NCBI RefSeq assembly: GCF_023701525.1
Contig: NZ_JAMQAW010000078.1
Span: 50,537 to 109,170, forward strand
Source: Streptomyces albipurpureus
Lineage (GTDB): Bacteria > Actinomycetota > Actinomycetes > Streptomycetales > Streptomycetaceae
Reading direction: 5' to 3'
Length of the DNA: 58,634 nt
The notes below the pieces were generated by a model that saw only the letters and a list, made by a program, of their open reading frames with translations, searched no databases and was not told where the DNA came from. A program made the translations under genes and the position numbers. The first letter of the stretch is position 1, and every line of letters begins with the position of its first letter. Below, one piece after another: positions 34,452 to 42,858 of the stretch.

Positions 34452-36077
34452 TCATGTCCGGCCAACAGCCGATCCCAGACAAGTTCGACACGCCGTTCGA
34501 CCGCAGACGATAAACGCCAAGCTTATGTCCCGTGGCGGCGACGGGGTCGGACAAGGCCGGGGCCCATGCGCATCGTGGATGATCTTCAGCGCAAGGGTCG
34601 CGCTGGAGGTCGCCGCGACGGCCCTGAGTACTCTGATCGGCGCCCCGTACCTGAGCACGGCGGTACAGCTGGCGTTCATCGCACTGAACCGGCTGGGCCG
34701 GACCGTCGCAGACGTGACCGAGGGGGACATCGCCTCCGTGCTCGCCATCCCGCACCAGCGCCTGGAGGCGGTGCTCGCCGACCGTGCCTCGATCCGCTCC
34801 GGCAGCGCCCGACTCGTCCCCCTGCTTGCCTGCGTCGACCTCGCCCTCGCCGAGGAACTCGCCCGCGCGCAGGCCTCGGCCGCGGTGTCGAGCAGCAGGT
34901 CGTTCCACTGCGTGGCCTCCGCCATGGTGCGTCGGCTCACGTCTGTGTGGAACGGAGCGTTGAGGAATCCGCGGACCGGGCAAGTCGGCTGCGCGCCCAT
35001 GGGCAAGAATGTGTAGAGCCTGCCGCGCTTCAGCGGCTCGCCCGCCGGCACCGCCACGCTGACCACGGCCGAGTCGCCCAGGGCCTGCCAGTCATCCCTC
35101 AGCGGTCCGGATTCGATGCCAGCGGCGATGGCCTCGTGCGCGCGCTCACAGTGCACCGCGGCCGTCACCATGACCAGGCGTATGCGACGACGCAGTGTGA
35201 TCTGCTGGATCTTCAGACCGCGCGATGCGAAGAGCCGATCCACCTTGCGTGTATAGACGCTCGGGCGCCCCCGGCCGCCCACACGATGCGTCACGGACAC
35301 CTTGCCGAGACGGTCCAGGAAGAGTTCGAACGGCACCCCGTCGTCCGTCAGTTCGCGCAGCTGGCGTACCGCCTCCTGCCTCGCGTCGGCGTTTCGCAGT
35401 GGGAGCCTGACCACGGTCACCAGTCCCCGTCGACGGAAGGGCACCACTGCGGCCGGGACGTCGTCCACCGGCACCGGGACCTTCAACGACGACAGGTTCG
35501 CGCGCAGTTGACCGGCTGCCTCCGGGCGGCCGGGCGCGACCTGGTCCGCCAGCCAGTCGAAGTCCTCGTCCCGGGCGAAACGGAAACAGAAGCCGTCGAA
35601 GATCTTGGACGTGGCTCGCATGACGCTGTACAGCTCTGGGGCGGAGGTGAGTTGCAGGACGCTCTTGAAGCCGACGCCCTTGTGGCCGATGCCCTCGTCG
35701 GGGCGCTTACTCGACAGGCCGATGCTGCACAGCGCCTCGAAGTTCCTGTACCCGAGGGGCCTGCCACCGTTCGCCACGTACAGGACGCCGTGTTCGCCCT
35801 CGTCCTCGTCAAGCACGATCTCGACGCGGCCGACGCCGTCCCGGGCGGGGTGCGCGTCATGGGCGTTCTGGAGCAGTTCCACGAGCACGCGCCCCTTGTA
35901 CTCGGGCGACAGCATCCGCTCGGTGACCTCTTTGATCTCGAGGGCGGCACGCCGTCCGCGCTTGAGGTCGGCGAGGCATCCCTGGGCCTCCATGACCGCC
36001 GTCGCCACTACCTGCTTCCGCCTGGCCGGGCCGCCGGCGCCCGTGGACCGCCTCGCCCACACCTGTCCGTCGGTCAC
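34452..36077 (-). pseudogene. Sacsin-like GHKL (HSP90-type) ATPase, truncated at the IS stack
   Basis: A GTG at 36075-36077 (run of G upstream) starts MTDGQVWARRSTGAGGPARR. The GHKL ATPase motifs are clear: N-box LVELLQNAHDAH (Asn71), the YVANGGRPLGY box at 100-110 and GIGHKGVGFKSV at 129-140. GFLNAPFHTDVSRRTMAEAT and WNDLLLDTAAEACARA (to about residue 406, position 34860) still look like this family. Beyond that the frame loses protein character, and it runs across the IS boundary at 34521 to a stop inside the IS. Relatives are usually much longer, and several anti-phage systems use sacsin-type ATPases. What remains is an ATPase module without its effector half. Confidence 0.65.
34525..35016 (+). 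other. Open frame antisense to the sacsin-like remnant
   Basis: Between about 34580 and 34870 this plus-strand frame has an amino-acid mix and first/second codon-position composition of a real protein (VALEVAATALSTLIGAPYLS, LAFIALNRLGRTVADVTEGD, ASVLAIPHQRLEAVLADRAS), while the opposing frame there is Ser/Arg-rich. No ribosome site or natural start is present, and the right part overlaps sequence that is sacsin-like on the other strand. It could be the end of a different gene joined by a rearrangement. The family is not recognised. Confidence 0.2.
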
Positions 36078-36330
36078 TGTTCCCCCCGAAGCCCCATGAA
36101 CGCACTCATGCCGACGATAGGGGTGACCACTGACATTCAGACGCACAACCCGGAACATGCCGGTCGGCGGGGGCCCCCGGATCGCAGCCATCACGTGATC
36201 GAATGCTGGCGCGTCTCCGGCTTGTCCGGGCGGGAGCACCAAGCACAACGGGCGGCAGCCGCTGGCAGCGGCGAGATGGATCGTCGTCGTCAGCCCTCCC
36301 TCCGCACATAAAAGGCTAGAAGCCGCCCCC
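36078..36330. other. Intergenic region between divergent sacsin-like and regulator remnants
   Basis: Nothing is recognisable in these 250 bases. They should contain the promoter of the sacsin-like gene, whose ribosome site is the G-rich run just above 36077. Confidence 0.3.
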
Positions 36331-36574
36331 GTGTCTCGCACCACCGTCTTCGCTGCGCTGCTCAAACAGCGTGGCCTGACGGCATTTGAGAAGTTCAGCA
36401 ACGGCTTTCGCGACGCCGCCGCGCGGGCCAGCCGTACCGAGGACGGCAACCTGCGGCTGGCCCGGGTGATCGTCTCCCGCAGCACTTTCGACCGATGGGC
36501 GGCGGGCCACATCAAATGCGCGCCTCATTGAGCACGGAGATCAAAGGGCTCGTGAAGAACTTCCTCGCCGCCTA
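36331..36574 (+). pseudogene. Small DNA-binding-type protein, truncated by frameshift
   Basis: A GTG at 36331 begins MSRTTVFAALLKQRGLTAFE, then ARASRTEDGNLRLARVIVSR and STFDRWAAGHIKCAPH with a stop at 36531. Streptomyces proteins opening with this TTVFAALLxQRGL...VSRSTFDRW pattern normally continue for hundreds of residues. A shifted frame (MRASLSTEIKGLVKNFLA) ends at 36574. Only the N-terminal module is left. Confidence 0.5.
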
Positions 36575-36722
36575 GCACCTGACGAGCATCAACGCAGACG
36601 AGCGCCGAGAGAACCGAGGATGACACCCTGGCATTTCTGGGGCCAGCGCCAGGCGCGGGCGGCGACGCTGGGCAGGCCGCCCCACCGAGCGATAGCCCGA
36701 TGAATGAGGTTCGCCACGGGCG

Positions 36723-37036
36723 GTGCGGGATGGAACCCAAGCGTCGCAAAATAGGGTCAAGGACACCGCGACCGCGTCGTGCGCCAAGGCAAGTAGGCCT
36801 GCAAAAGGCTGTTCTGATAGCGCCGTACCCCGCCTCATGGTCAAGACACCAGCGACGGCCGAAGCATCCGCTCCCGCTCCACGGTCGACTCCGGGGATTC
36901 CGGCGTCGTCATCACCATGAACCGGGGCAACGACCACGAGTGCAAGACCGTGTTCGCCAGACTGAGCCCCGGAGAGTCCAACGCCGTTATCGCCGAAGTC
37001 GGGGCCACCCACTACACGACCAGCCCCGCCGCGTAG
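36723..37036 (+). pseudogene. Remnant of a small unidentified (probably secreted) protein
   Basis: A first piece carries VKDTATASCAKASRPAKGCS and DSAVPRLM. After a frameshift near 36845, RSIRSRSTVDSGDSGVVITM, NRGNDHECKTVFARLSPGES and VIAEVGATHYTTSPAA follow, ending at TAG 37034-37036. The short paired-cysteine layout suggests an extracellular protein, and an I36-inhibitor gene follows directly. No family is assigned. Confidence 0.35.
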
Positions 37037-37140
37037 ACGCGCGACCGCGAACAGGCCGCCCGCGAACACCGCGACGGAACGCCCGCCGACGTCCGGACGG
37101 AATCCGGCACTTCAGCACCCCGTGAATTCCTGGAGGAAAC

Positions 37141-37516
37141 GTGCTACGTACTGCCCTGCTCTCCGCCACGCTCATGACCGTCGGCCTCACCGCCGCCCCC
37201 GCCGGCGGCCGAGCCCATCGGTCCGTCCGCCATTTACCACTTCTCGGGATCCGACTGCCGGGCCGACAGTCTCTGCCTCTACAAGGACGGCAACTACAGG
37301 GGCGGTGGAGTCTCCTTCGAAAGCGGGGACCGCCTCCCGGACCTCAACAACGTCCTCATGAACGACCAGCTGACCTCCTGGTCCAATGACTCCGGCGTCA
37401 CGTGCTACTGGTACCAGCACGCGAACTACCGGGGCGCCTCACACGAGATGCGGAACGGCTACCGCATCAACCTTCCAGGCAATGAGAACGACACCGCGTC
37501 CTCCATCCGCTGCTGA
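37141..37516 (+). pseudogene. Peptidase inhibitor family I36 protein, one frameshift
   Basis: A GTG at 37141 with GGAGG 4 bases upstream starts a signal peptide (MLRTALLSATLMTVGLTAAP). One extra G near 37204 shifts the frame. In the corrected frame the mature protein contains CLYKDGNYRGGGVSFESGD, VTCYWYQHANYRGASHEM and NDTASSIRC, the beta/gamma-crystallin-like fold of I36 (SMI-type) inhibitors, with TGA at 37514-37516. The four Cys and the NYRG motif in each half are as expected. If the extra base is a sequencing error, this is a working secreted metalloprotease inhibitor of about 124 aa. Confidence 0.7.
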
Positions 37517-38416
37517 CCGACCCGGCCGAGTGGCTTTCGCCGTCCGCCGAGGCCCACTGTACGTCGCGGCGATCGAACTCCGCTGGGACCTCGCCATCGA
37601 CCAGGCCGAGCAGGACCGGCCGGTGTCCCTGGCGGCAGGCTGCCCCGGCCCGGTGGTGGAGTACGCGGCCGCACCGTAACTCCGAGCCCGTGTGCTGTTC
37701 CCGGGAGGCTGGGCTCCCGGGAACAACCGGGGACACGGAGCCGTCCACCGCGTTCGGGTCCGTGCGCGGGCTGGGGTGCGGGCGGTCCTGTTGGCTTTCG
37801 GCGGGCCAGTGGCTGTGTTCCATGTGTTCTTCGAGTTCGGCGGCGAGTGCGGGGGCGGGGCGATCGCCCGGCGAGGATGGTGCGAGCCGGTGAGGGGTTT
37901 GGGCTCGGGGGTGTCGATGCGGGGGCGTCCACAAAGTGGGTCATCGCCTCCACCGTGTCGGGATCGCTGACCACCCTCGCACGACCGACGGATGATGGCG
38001 CTGCCCTCGTACGGCCGACCCGTAGCGAGTCACACAGGACCGTGTACGGAACGGCCCGGGTATGCCCCCGCCAGAGAGGGGGCGTCCGGCGGAGCGGGGG
38101 TCGCCATCGCCGAGAGCACGGTGACGCCGCGGAGGCGGTCCCCGCAGCTGTCAGTCGATAGAGTCGGATCAACAACGAGCGAAATCCGCACAGGCTGAGT
38201 GTTGCCGAGAGACTGCCCCGGACCTGGACCTGGACCTGCGGGCCTTGGGGCATCAGGGGTCGACCTCACGGCAGCCGGCCGCGCCTCCGTCGCCGTCGCC
38301 GTGGCGATTCGATTCCCGGTCCACGATCGGCGCGGGCGGGCCGGCCGTGAGCGGCAGTCACGACCACCGTGGTCAGTGAGGTGCCGCGGAGGCCGTCCGC
38401 GGGGTGCCGGGGGTCC
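37517..38416. other. Gene-poor 0.9-kb gap
   Basis: Apart from the hairpin at 37696-37725, nothing firm is seen. A plus-strand fragment ending at 37679 (RRGPLYVAAIELRWDLAIDQ, then VSLAAGCPGPVVEYAAAP) may be the tail of a lost gene. Around 38220 there is a short cctgga tandem repeat. Confidence 0.35.
37696..37725. terminator. Hairpin after the I36 gene
   Basis: The 12-base arms tgttcccgggag (37696-37707) and ctcccgggaaca (37714-37725) are exactly complementary around a 6-base loop. It lies 180 bases past the I36 stop and upstream of no plus-strand gene, so it is a plausible terminator, perhaps shared with the convergent PucR gene. Confidence 0.6.
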
Positions 38417-39883
38417 TCAGGCCAGTCCGTTCTCGCGCAGCTCCAGCCAGGTGCGGCTCGCCGTGTCCGGGTCGTCGAGGTCCGCGCCGAGCAGCCGGGC
38501 GGCGGTCGCGATGCGGTTCCGCAGGGTGTTGCGGTGGACGCCGAGGTCGGCGGCGGCGCGCTCCCAGTGACCCCGGTGGCGCAGATAGGCGGCGACCGCG
38601 CCGACCAGATCGGTGCGCCGGTAGCCCAGGAGGGCTGCCAGGGACGGGGCACCGGGGGTGCCGTGGACTGCGTGGTCCCGCAGGGTGCCCGGCGGGACGG
38701 CCGCCAGGGTCCGCCGGAGTGCCGGGAGCTGTCGGTGCAGTTCGGTCACCGAGGTCTCGGGGCCGAGGACGGCCCTGGCCCCGCGGGGGCGTTCCGCGGT
38801 CAGCCGCAGTGCGGCGGCTCGGACGGCCGCCACGTCGTCGCCGCCCGTCAGGGCCCAGACCTCGGCCGGTTCGGCGACGGCCAGGAGCTGTCGTCCCCGG
38901 CCGGCCGCCGCCGGTTCGAGTACGTCGAGCACGTCGTCGGTACCGTCGGTGAGCCCGGCCATGGCGAGCAGCCGCACCCGGGGGGCGATCGCCGGCAGGC
39001 CAAGGTCGGCGGCGAGGGAGCGGGCCGCGTCGAGATGGCCGCTGAGCAGCAGGCGGGCCACGCAGGCCCGCGCGGTGCGTGCCGCCGTGATGCCCCGCCG
39101 CCGCTGCTCGCTCTGCAGGGCGAGCAGGGCGCAGGCGGTCAGGACGAGCTGCCGGTCGGGGGCCTTCATGGGGCGGGGGCAGCCGGTGGCCACGAAGCCG
39201 CTCAGTTGCCCGCGTCCGGCCAGCGGATGGAGGACGACGTCATCCCCGTCCAGGGGGAAGGTCGCGGAGGAGTGCGGGCCCGCCATGCGCAGCCGGGCGA
39301 CCTCGGCCGCGATCCGGCGGGCGCTCGAACGGTGCTCGTGCGGCCAGACCGCCATCACCTCGCCCTGGGGGGTGAGCTGGGCGGCCCAGCCCTCCACGGC
39401 GTCGGCCAGGGTGCGCACCACCGCACGGACGGGGTCCGGTCCGGCCGCCGCGCGGACCAGTTCGCGTTGGGTGCCGAGGGCCGTGCTCAGTTCCTCGTGC
39501 CCCGCCGCCGCGGTCAGCGACCAGTAGGTGCGTGCGACGGTGAGAAAGGGGGTGGGAGCGGGGACGGCGAGCAGCGGCAGCCCCGCGGTCTCACAGGCCC
39601 GTAGGAGGGTGTCGGGGACGGTGGCGTGCACCGGCCCGAGGCCGATGCCGAGCGCGGTGACGCCGTGTGCCGCCAGCCGGGCGGTGTACGCACGGGCCTG
39701 TGCGGTCTGACCGGTGAGCCCCATGCCGGTGGTGAGGAGCAGTTCCCCGCCCGCGAGGTAGGGCGTGGGATCGGTCAGCTCGCTGACGTGGACTCCGGTG
39801 ATCTCCCGGGGCGGCGGGTCGAGGGGGGCGACGGGTTCGAGGTCGGCGCCCAGCAGGCGTACGAGGTCTTCGAGCGCTGGCAC
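38417..39883 (-). CDS. PucR-family transcriptional regulator
   Basis: This 488-aa regulator is started at the GTG at 39881-39883, with GGGAGA 6 bases upstream; the frame continues 23 codons further but enters the promoter region. The N-terminal purine-catabolism-regulator domain includes LEDLVRLLGADLEPVAPL and SELTDPTPYLAGGELLLTTG. The middle is a GGDEF-like CdaR region (LRLTAERPRGARAVLGPETS). The C-terminus is the PucR HTH (VAAYLRHRGHWERAAADLGV, HRNTLRNRIATAARLLG). It is divergent from the aldehyde dehydrogenase/CoA-transferase/dehydrogenase operon and very likely its activator; the inducer is probably a dicarboxylate or amino-acid breakdown product. Confidence 0.88.
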   Translation of the reverse strand: MPALEDLVRLLGADLEPVAPLDPPPREITGVHVSELTDPTPYLAGGELLLTTGMGLTGQTAQARAYTARLAAHGVTALGIGLGPVHATVPDTLLRACETAGLPLLAVPAPTPFLTVARTYWSLTAAAGHEELSTALGTQRELVRAAAGPDPVRAVVRTLADAVEGWAAQLTPQGEVMAVWPHEHRSSARRIAAEVARLRMAGPHSSATFPLDGDDVVLHPLAGRGQLSGFVATGCPRPMKAPDRQLVLTACALLALQSEQRRRGITAARTARACVARLLLSGHLDAARSLAADLGLPAIAPRVRLLAMAGLTDGTDDVLDVLEPAAAGRGRQLLAVAEPAEVWALTGGDDVAAVRAAALRLTAERPRGARAVLGPETSVTELHRQLPALRRTLAAVPPGTLRDHAVHGTPGAPSLAALLGYRRTDLVGAVAAYLRHRGHWERAAADLGVHRNTLRNRIATAARLLGADLDDPDTASRTWLELRENGLA

Positions 39884-40023
39884 GGGGCTCTCCCGGAGTC
39901 GGATGATGTGCGATCTGTACAGGGATTCATCATTATTGTGCGGAACATCCAAGGATTTCCAGGCCCCGCCGCGCGTAGTTTCGGGACCATCAGCAACCCC
40001 CGCGCTACGGAAGGACGTTTCGG
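39884..40023. promoter_or_regulatory. Divergent promoter region, PucR / glutarate-type operon
   Basis: These 140 bases lie between the two start codons. An AT-richer patch (tcatcattattgtgcggaac, 39926-39945) stands out and could hold the regulator site or a -10 element. AAGGACG sits about 8 bases before ATG 40024. I cannot define the operator. Confidence 0.35.
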
Positions 40024-41598
40024 ATGTCCCCTGCTGTCCCCCCTGCCGAGGTGCAGCGCGACGCCGAGCCGGGTGCCGGGGTGAGCCGTGATCCGCGCAC
40101 CGGCGCCGCGACCGCCGGACCGCCGGTGACCACGCCGACGCAGCTGTCCGCCCTCCTCGCCGCCGCCGCGCGGGACGCGGCAGAGGTCGCCGCCACCGCT
40201 CCCGCCGTGCGGGCGGCCTGGCTCGCGGCGGTCGCGGACGCGCTGGCGGAGCACACCGATGAGCTGACCGCGCTCGCCGACGCCGAGACCGCGCTGGGCC
40301 CGGACCGGCTGGGGGGCGAGGTGGGCCGCGCGGCGGCGCAACTGCGCTTCTACGGGTCGGTCGCCGTCGAGGGCGGGTGGCTCGGCGTACGGATCGACGG
40401 GCCGTGGACGACCGGCGCGGTGGAGCTGCGGAGACTCAACCGGCCGTTGGGCCCGGTCGCGGTCTTCGGCGCGAGCAACTTCCCGTTCGCGTTCGGGGTC
40501 GCCGGGCACGACACCGCGTCCGGGCTCGCCGCCGGCTGCCCCGTACTGGCCAAGGCGCACCCCGCGCATCCCCGGCTGAGCGCGCGGCTCGGCGGCCTGG
40601 TCTCGGCCGCGCTGCGCGGTGCCGGAGCGCCGGACGGGGCGTTCGCCCTGGTCACCGGCTTCGACGCGGGTCTCGCTCTGGTGGATGCGCCCGAGGTGAC
40701 GGCCGTGGCGTTCACCGGGTCGCAGAGCGGCGGCATGGCGCTGGTCGAACGCGCGACCCGCCGCCCGGTGCCCGTGCCCGTCTTCGCCGAGATGGGAACC
40801 GTCAACCCGGCGGCTCTCACTCCGGCCGCCGCCGCGGACCCGGCCAGGCTGACCGCTGCGGCGCAGGGCTTCACCGGGTCCTTCACTCTCGGGCAGGGCC
40901 AGTTCTGTACGAAGCCCGGTCTGCTGCTGGCCCCCGCGGGCGCGGGCGCCGCGGCCGCGGTCGCCGCCGCGCTGAAGGGTGTACGGCCCGGCCTGCTGCT
41001 GACCGAGGACATCGCGGCGGCCTGCCGGCAGGGTGTGGCCGATCTGGTCGCGGCGGGGGCCGAGCAGGTCGCCTCCGTGCCACCGCTCGCGGAGGGGTTC
41101 GCCGTCGCGCCGACGGTTCTGACGGCGCCCGCGCGGGCGCTGCGGCCCGGCTCCCGGCTGCTGGCGGAGTGCTTCGGACCGGTGGCGCTGGTCGTGGAGT
41201 ACGAGGGCACGGCGGGCTTGCGGGAGGCACTGGACGCGCTCCAGCCGTCCCTGGCCTCCTCGGTGATCTCCGCCGGACCGGCCGACCCCGACCTGCCGTG
41301 GCTCGTCGAGCATCTGGCACGTCGGTCCGGGCGCGTGGTCGTCGACGGCTGGCCGACCGGGGTCGCGGCCTCCTGGGCACAGCAGCACGGTGGCCCCTGG
41401 CCCGCGACCAGCAGGCCGGACGCCACCAGTGTGGGGGCGGGCGCCCTGGACCGGTTCACGCGTCCGGTCGTCTATCAGGACGCGCCGCAGGCGGCGCTGC
41501 CCGAGGTGCTGCGCGACGGCAACCCCTGGAGTGTGGTCCGGTGGCTGGACGGGGTGCCGGTGGAAGCGGGGGCCCTGGTGACGGGCGGTCGGGCATGA
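40024..41598 (+). CDS. NAD(P)-dependent aldehyde dehydrogenase, ketoglutarate/glutarate-semialdehyde type
   Basis: This 524-aa aldehyde dehydrogenase is closest in motifs to alpha-ketoglutarate semialdehyde dehydrogenases. GPVAVFGASNFPFAFGVAGH is the N-terminal cofactor region. The catalytic glutamate is E256 in FAEMGTVNP and the nucleophile C295 in GQGQFCTKPGL. RLLAECFGPVALVVEY and the C-terminal VVDGWPTGVAASWAQQHGGP are typical. The glutaryl-CoA dehydrogenase in the same operon suggests the physiological substrate is glutarate semialdehyde (5-oxopentanoate), giving glutarate. Its stop overlaps the next start (ATGA), so translation is coupled. Confidence 0.88.
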   Translation: MSPAVPPAEVQRDAEPGAGVSRDPRTGAATAGPPVTTPTQLSALLAAAARDAAEVAATAPAVRAAWLAAVADALAEHTDELTALADAETALGPDRLGGEVGRAAAQLRFYGSVAVEGGWLGVRIDGPWTTGAVELRRLNRPLGPVAVFGASNFPFAFGVAGHDTASGLAAGCPVLAKAHPAHPRLSARLGGLVSAALRGAGAPDGAFALVTGFDAGLALVDAPEVTAVAFTGSQSGGMALVERATRRPVPVPVFAEMGTVNPAALTPAAAADPARLTAAAQGFTGSFTLGQGQFCTKPGLLLAPAGAGAAAAVAAALKGVRPGLLLTEDIAAACRQGVADLVAAGAEQVASVPPLAEGFAVAPTVLTAPARALRPGSRLLAECFGPVALVVEYEGTAGLREALDALQPSLASSVISAGPADPDLPWLVEHLARRSGRVVVDGWPTGVAASWAQQHGGPWPATSRPDATSVGAGALDRFTRPVVYQDAPQAALPEVLRDGNPWSVVRWLDGVPVEAGALVTGGRA

Positions 41599-42758
41599 GC
41601 GGGCCGCTGGACGGCGTATTGGTCGCGGACTTCAGCCGGGTGCTGGCCGGGCCGCTGTGCACTATGACTCTGGCGGACCTGGGCGCGACGGTCGTCAAGG
41701 TGGAGCGGCCCGGTTCCGGCGACGACACCCGTTCGTGGGGGCCGCCGTGGTCGGCGACGTCCACGACGTACTTCGAGAGCGTCAACCGCTCCAAACTGGG
41801 CGTCACCCTGGATCTGGCGGACGACGCGGACCGCGTCCTGGCGCAGGAGTTGGCCCACCGCGCCGACGTGGTGGTGGAGAACTTCCGCACGGGCGCGCTC
41901 GACCGGCTCGGCCTGGGCTACGAGCGGGTGGCAGCCGTCAACCCCGGGGTCGTGTACTGCTCGATCAGCGGTTTCGGCAGCGGTGCGGGCGCCGGACTGC
42001 TGGGCTACGACTTCGTCGTCCAGGCCGTCGGCGGTCTGATGAGCATCACGGGCGAGACGGACGGCGGGCCGACGAAGGCCGGCGTCGCCCTGGTCGACGT
42101 GCTCACCGGCAAGGACGCCGCGATCGGCGTGCTAGCCGCGCTGGCGGACCGGGCCCGGACCGGACGCGGCTGCCGGGTGGAGGTCAATCTGCTCTCCAGT
42201 CTGCTGGGCTCTCTGGTGAACCAGGCCCAGAGCTGTCTGGAGACCGGCGTCCCGCCGGGGCGGATGGGCAATCGACATCCTTCCATCGCCCCCTACGAGA
42301 CACTGCGCTGCCGCGACGGGCTGCTGGCGGTCGCCTGCGGCAACGACGTCCAGTTCGCCCGGCTGGCCACGGCGATCGGCGCGGCGGAGCTGGCGGAGGA
42401 TGAGCGCTTCGCCGCCAACGCCGACCGGGTCGGCCACCGTGAGGAGCTGGTGGCGGCCCTAGAGGAACGCCTCGCACTCGGCGACGGCGCCGACTGGCAG
42501 GCGCGGCTCACGGAGGCGGGCGTACCAGCCGGGAAGGTCGGCACGATCGCCGACGGGTTCGCGCTCGCCGAGGAGCTGGGGCTGTCCCCGACCGTGGCCC
42601 CGGCTGGCGGCGGAACGCCCGCACCCCGGCATCCGGTCACGTACTCCACCGGTCTGGTCCGGGGGGCTTCGCCGCCGCCCCGGCTGGACGAGCACGGGGA
42701 GGCGGTCCGTGCCTGGCTCGCCCGGCCGGGGAGCGGGCCCCTTCCGCCCGCCGACTGA
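41595..42758 (+). CDS. CaiB/BaiF CoA-transferase (class III), probable glutarate CoA-transferase
   Basis: This 387-aa family III CoA-transferase is complete, unlike the fragment at 22476. LADLGATVVKVERPGSGDDT binds CoA. The catalytic aspartate is D168 in GVALVDVLTGK. GNRHPSIAPYETLRCRDGLL and GVPAGKVGTIADGFALAEEL are C-terminal landmarks. Between an aldehyde dehydrogenase and a glutaryl-CoA dehydrogenase it most simply acts as a succinyl-CoA:glutarate CoA-transferase, loading CoA onto glutarate. That substrate is inferred from context only. It is translated from the ATG overlapping the upstream stop. Confidence 0.88.
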   Translation: MSGPLDGVLVADFSRVLAGPLCTMTLADLGATVVKVERPGSGDDTRSWGPPWSATSTTYFESVNRSKLGVTLDLADDADRVLAQELAHRADVVVENFRTGALDRLGLGYERVAAVNPGVVYCSISGFGSGAGAGLLGYDFVVQAVGGLMSITGETDGGPTKAGVALVDVLTGKDAAIGVLAALADRARTGRGCRVEVNLLSSLLGSLVNQAQSCLETGVPPGRMGNRHPSIAPYETLRCRDGLLAVACGNDVQFARLATAIGAAELAEDERFAANADRVGHREELVAALEERLALGDGADWQARLTEAGVPAGKVGTIADGFALAEELGLSPTVAPAGGGTPAPRHPVTYSTGLVRGASPPPRLDEHGEAVRAWLARPGSGPLPPAD

Positions 42759-42858
42759 CCCGGCCGTACCCGCAGCCACGGACCTCCGGGTCCGCCGTAC
42801 ACCCTTGTTCCCACACGACCGGCAGGTCGGCTCCGTATCCGAAAGGCAGGACAGACCC

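Larger units (their letters stand above)
31480..34521 (-). mobile_element. Second IS, inserted at the edge of the ISAzo13-like element and itself interrupted
   Basis: The boundaries are the 12-bp inverted repeats cttggcgtttat (31480-31491) and ataaacgccaag (34510-34521), flanked by a 5-bp direct repeat CTTAT (31475-31479 and 34522-34526). The left copy of the repeat includes the last base of the ISAzo13 element, so this IS came second. Its transposase gene is split by the IS4-like element at 31875-33324. Without that insert the element would be about 1.6 kb. Confidence 0.7.

Noticed and set aside
34419..36311. 630-codon plus-strand frame opposite the sacsin-like ATPase
   Set aside because: In 34880-36080 the minus strand carries unmistakable ATPase motifs; the plus frame is Arg/His-rich.
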